Below, piece after piece: positions 33,564 to 33,870 of a DNA stretch of 33,870 bases. Location: contig JAIRKT010000082.1 in NCBI GenBank assembly GCA_031259965.1, positions 1 to 33,870 of the forward strand. Reading direction: 5' to 3'. The DNA comes from Christensenellaceae bacterium. Lineage in GTDB: Bacteria > Bacillota > Clostridia > Christensenellales > DTU072. The notes under the pieces are model-generated. The model was not told the DNA's origin. It saw only the letters and a program-made list of their open reading frames with translations, and did no database searches. The position numbers and the translations under genes are program-made. Each line of letters opens with the position of its first letter. Within the stretch, counting starts at the first letter, position 1.

Positions 33564-33870
33564 ATAATCAATTGCATTGTTGTCAACCGCATATAACAAG
33601 AAAACAGTTAATTGCAGTTTATATCGTACAATTATTGTTTCTCCTATGCTTTGGAACGCAAGACACTAATTAATCTATTGTAGTGCAACAATGATATAAA
33701 ATACGTACGTATAAAAATCAACGGTGAATTAATGTTTGTCAACTTTGCTTATATCCTGAATTCCGCTTTTTTTTGCGTATACACAGATTTCCTAACATAT
33801 AACGTCACTTGTATGTTTTTAATCATTCTCTATCTTAATATTTTCATAGACCTTATTTTGCAAATCAAAA
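33564..33870. other. non-coding end of window
   Basis: AT-rich with no ORF on either strand. It holds a 12-base palindrome ATACGTACGTAT (33701-33712), which could be an operator but could also be chance, and a T-run near 33769-33776. No gene start or end can be recognised before the window edge. Confidence 0.4.

Noticed and set aside
32741-33588. GGTTGACAACAA at 32741-32752 and its complement at 33577-33588
   Set aside because: A 12-base match without extension on either side is expected several times by chance in a window of this size.
33701-33712. Palindrome ATACGTACGTAT as an operator
   Set aside because: It is not placed at a recognised promoter, and palindromes of this length are expected by chance.

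Overview
The window is AT-rich DNA from a low-GC, spore-forming Firmicute, most likely an uncultured member of the Clostridia. Four things point there: a spoVAC-spoVAD-spoVAE operon (dipicolinic acid channel of spores), a leucine operon under a T-box leader, AGGAGG-type ribosome binding sites, and a split archaeal-type glutamate synthase beside glutamine synthetase. TGA is a normal stop codon here. I could not assign a genus from sequence alone.

Layout. (1) 1-1350 is a scrapyard of mobile DNA: two decayed C-terminal tails of IS1634-type transposases, a probable terminator, and a truncated zinc-ribbon transposase ORF that ends at a run of ten C. (2) 1351-7845 holds a decayed fragment and then seven tightly packed plus-strand genes: a membrane-anchored extracellular protein, a probable lipoprotein, a heparan-alpha-glucosaminide-acetyltransferase-like membrane protein, a short adaptor, a MacB/LolD-type ATPase, an FtsX/MacB-type permease and a second anchored adaptor-like protein. 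This is the least familiar part of the window and the best candidate for an undescribed export or envelope system. (3) 8140-9975 is the spoVA operon. (4) 14849-9987 (minus) is promoter, T-box leader (Leu specifier CUC), then leuA-leuC-leuD-leuB. (5) 15071-19737 (plus) holds a zinc-dependent phospholipase C-like protein, then metG, tatD and rsmA. (6) 20040-23285 (minus) is an accessory island: a decayed IS1634-type transposase, an intact RhuM-family gene with base composition unlike its surroundings, and several broken small ORFs. (7) 25165-23912 (minus) is a solitary AAA/DUF4143 ATPase. (8) 32708-25749 (minus) is a nitrogen-assimilation operon: class II glutamine amidotransferase, FMN/Fe-S glutamate synthase core, polyferredoxin, FAD/NADH oxidoreductase, GXGXG domain protein, glutamine synthetase and a low-molecular-weight phosphatase. 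(9) 33563-33245 (minus) is an acyl carrier protein gene with a good promoter.

How the genes work together. In the nitrogen operon GlnA makes glutamine. The amidotransferase subunit releases ammonia from it to the FMN core, with electrons supplied by the FAD oxidoreductase through the polyferredoxin, giving the split equivalent of GltB/GltD. LeuA-C-D-B convert 2-oxoisovalerate to 2-oxoisocaproate, and the T-box ties their expression to uncharged leucine tRNA. SpoVAC/AD/AE move dipicolinic acid across the inner spore membrane. In the unknown cluster, ATPase plus permease plus two adaptors resemble a YknXYZ/MacB-like machine, with the three upstream genes as possible cargo, sensor or modifying enzyme. 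No tRNA, rRNA, CRISPR array or replication origin was recognised.
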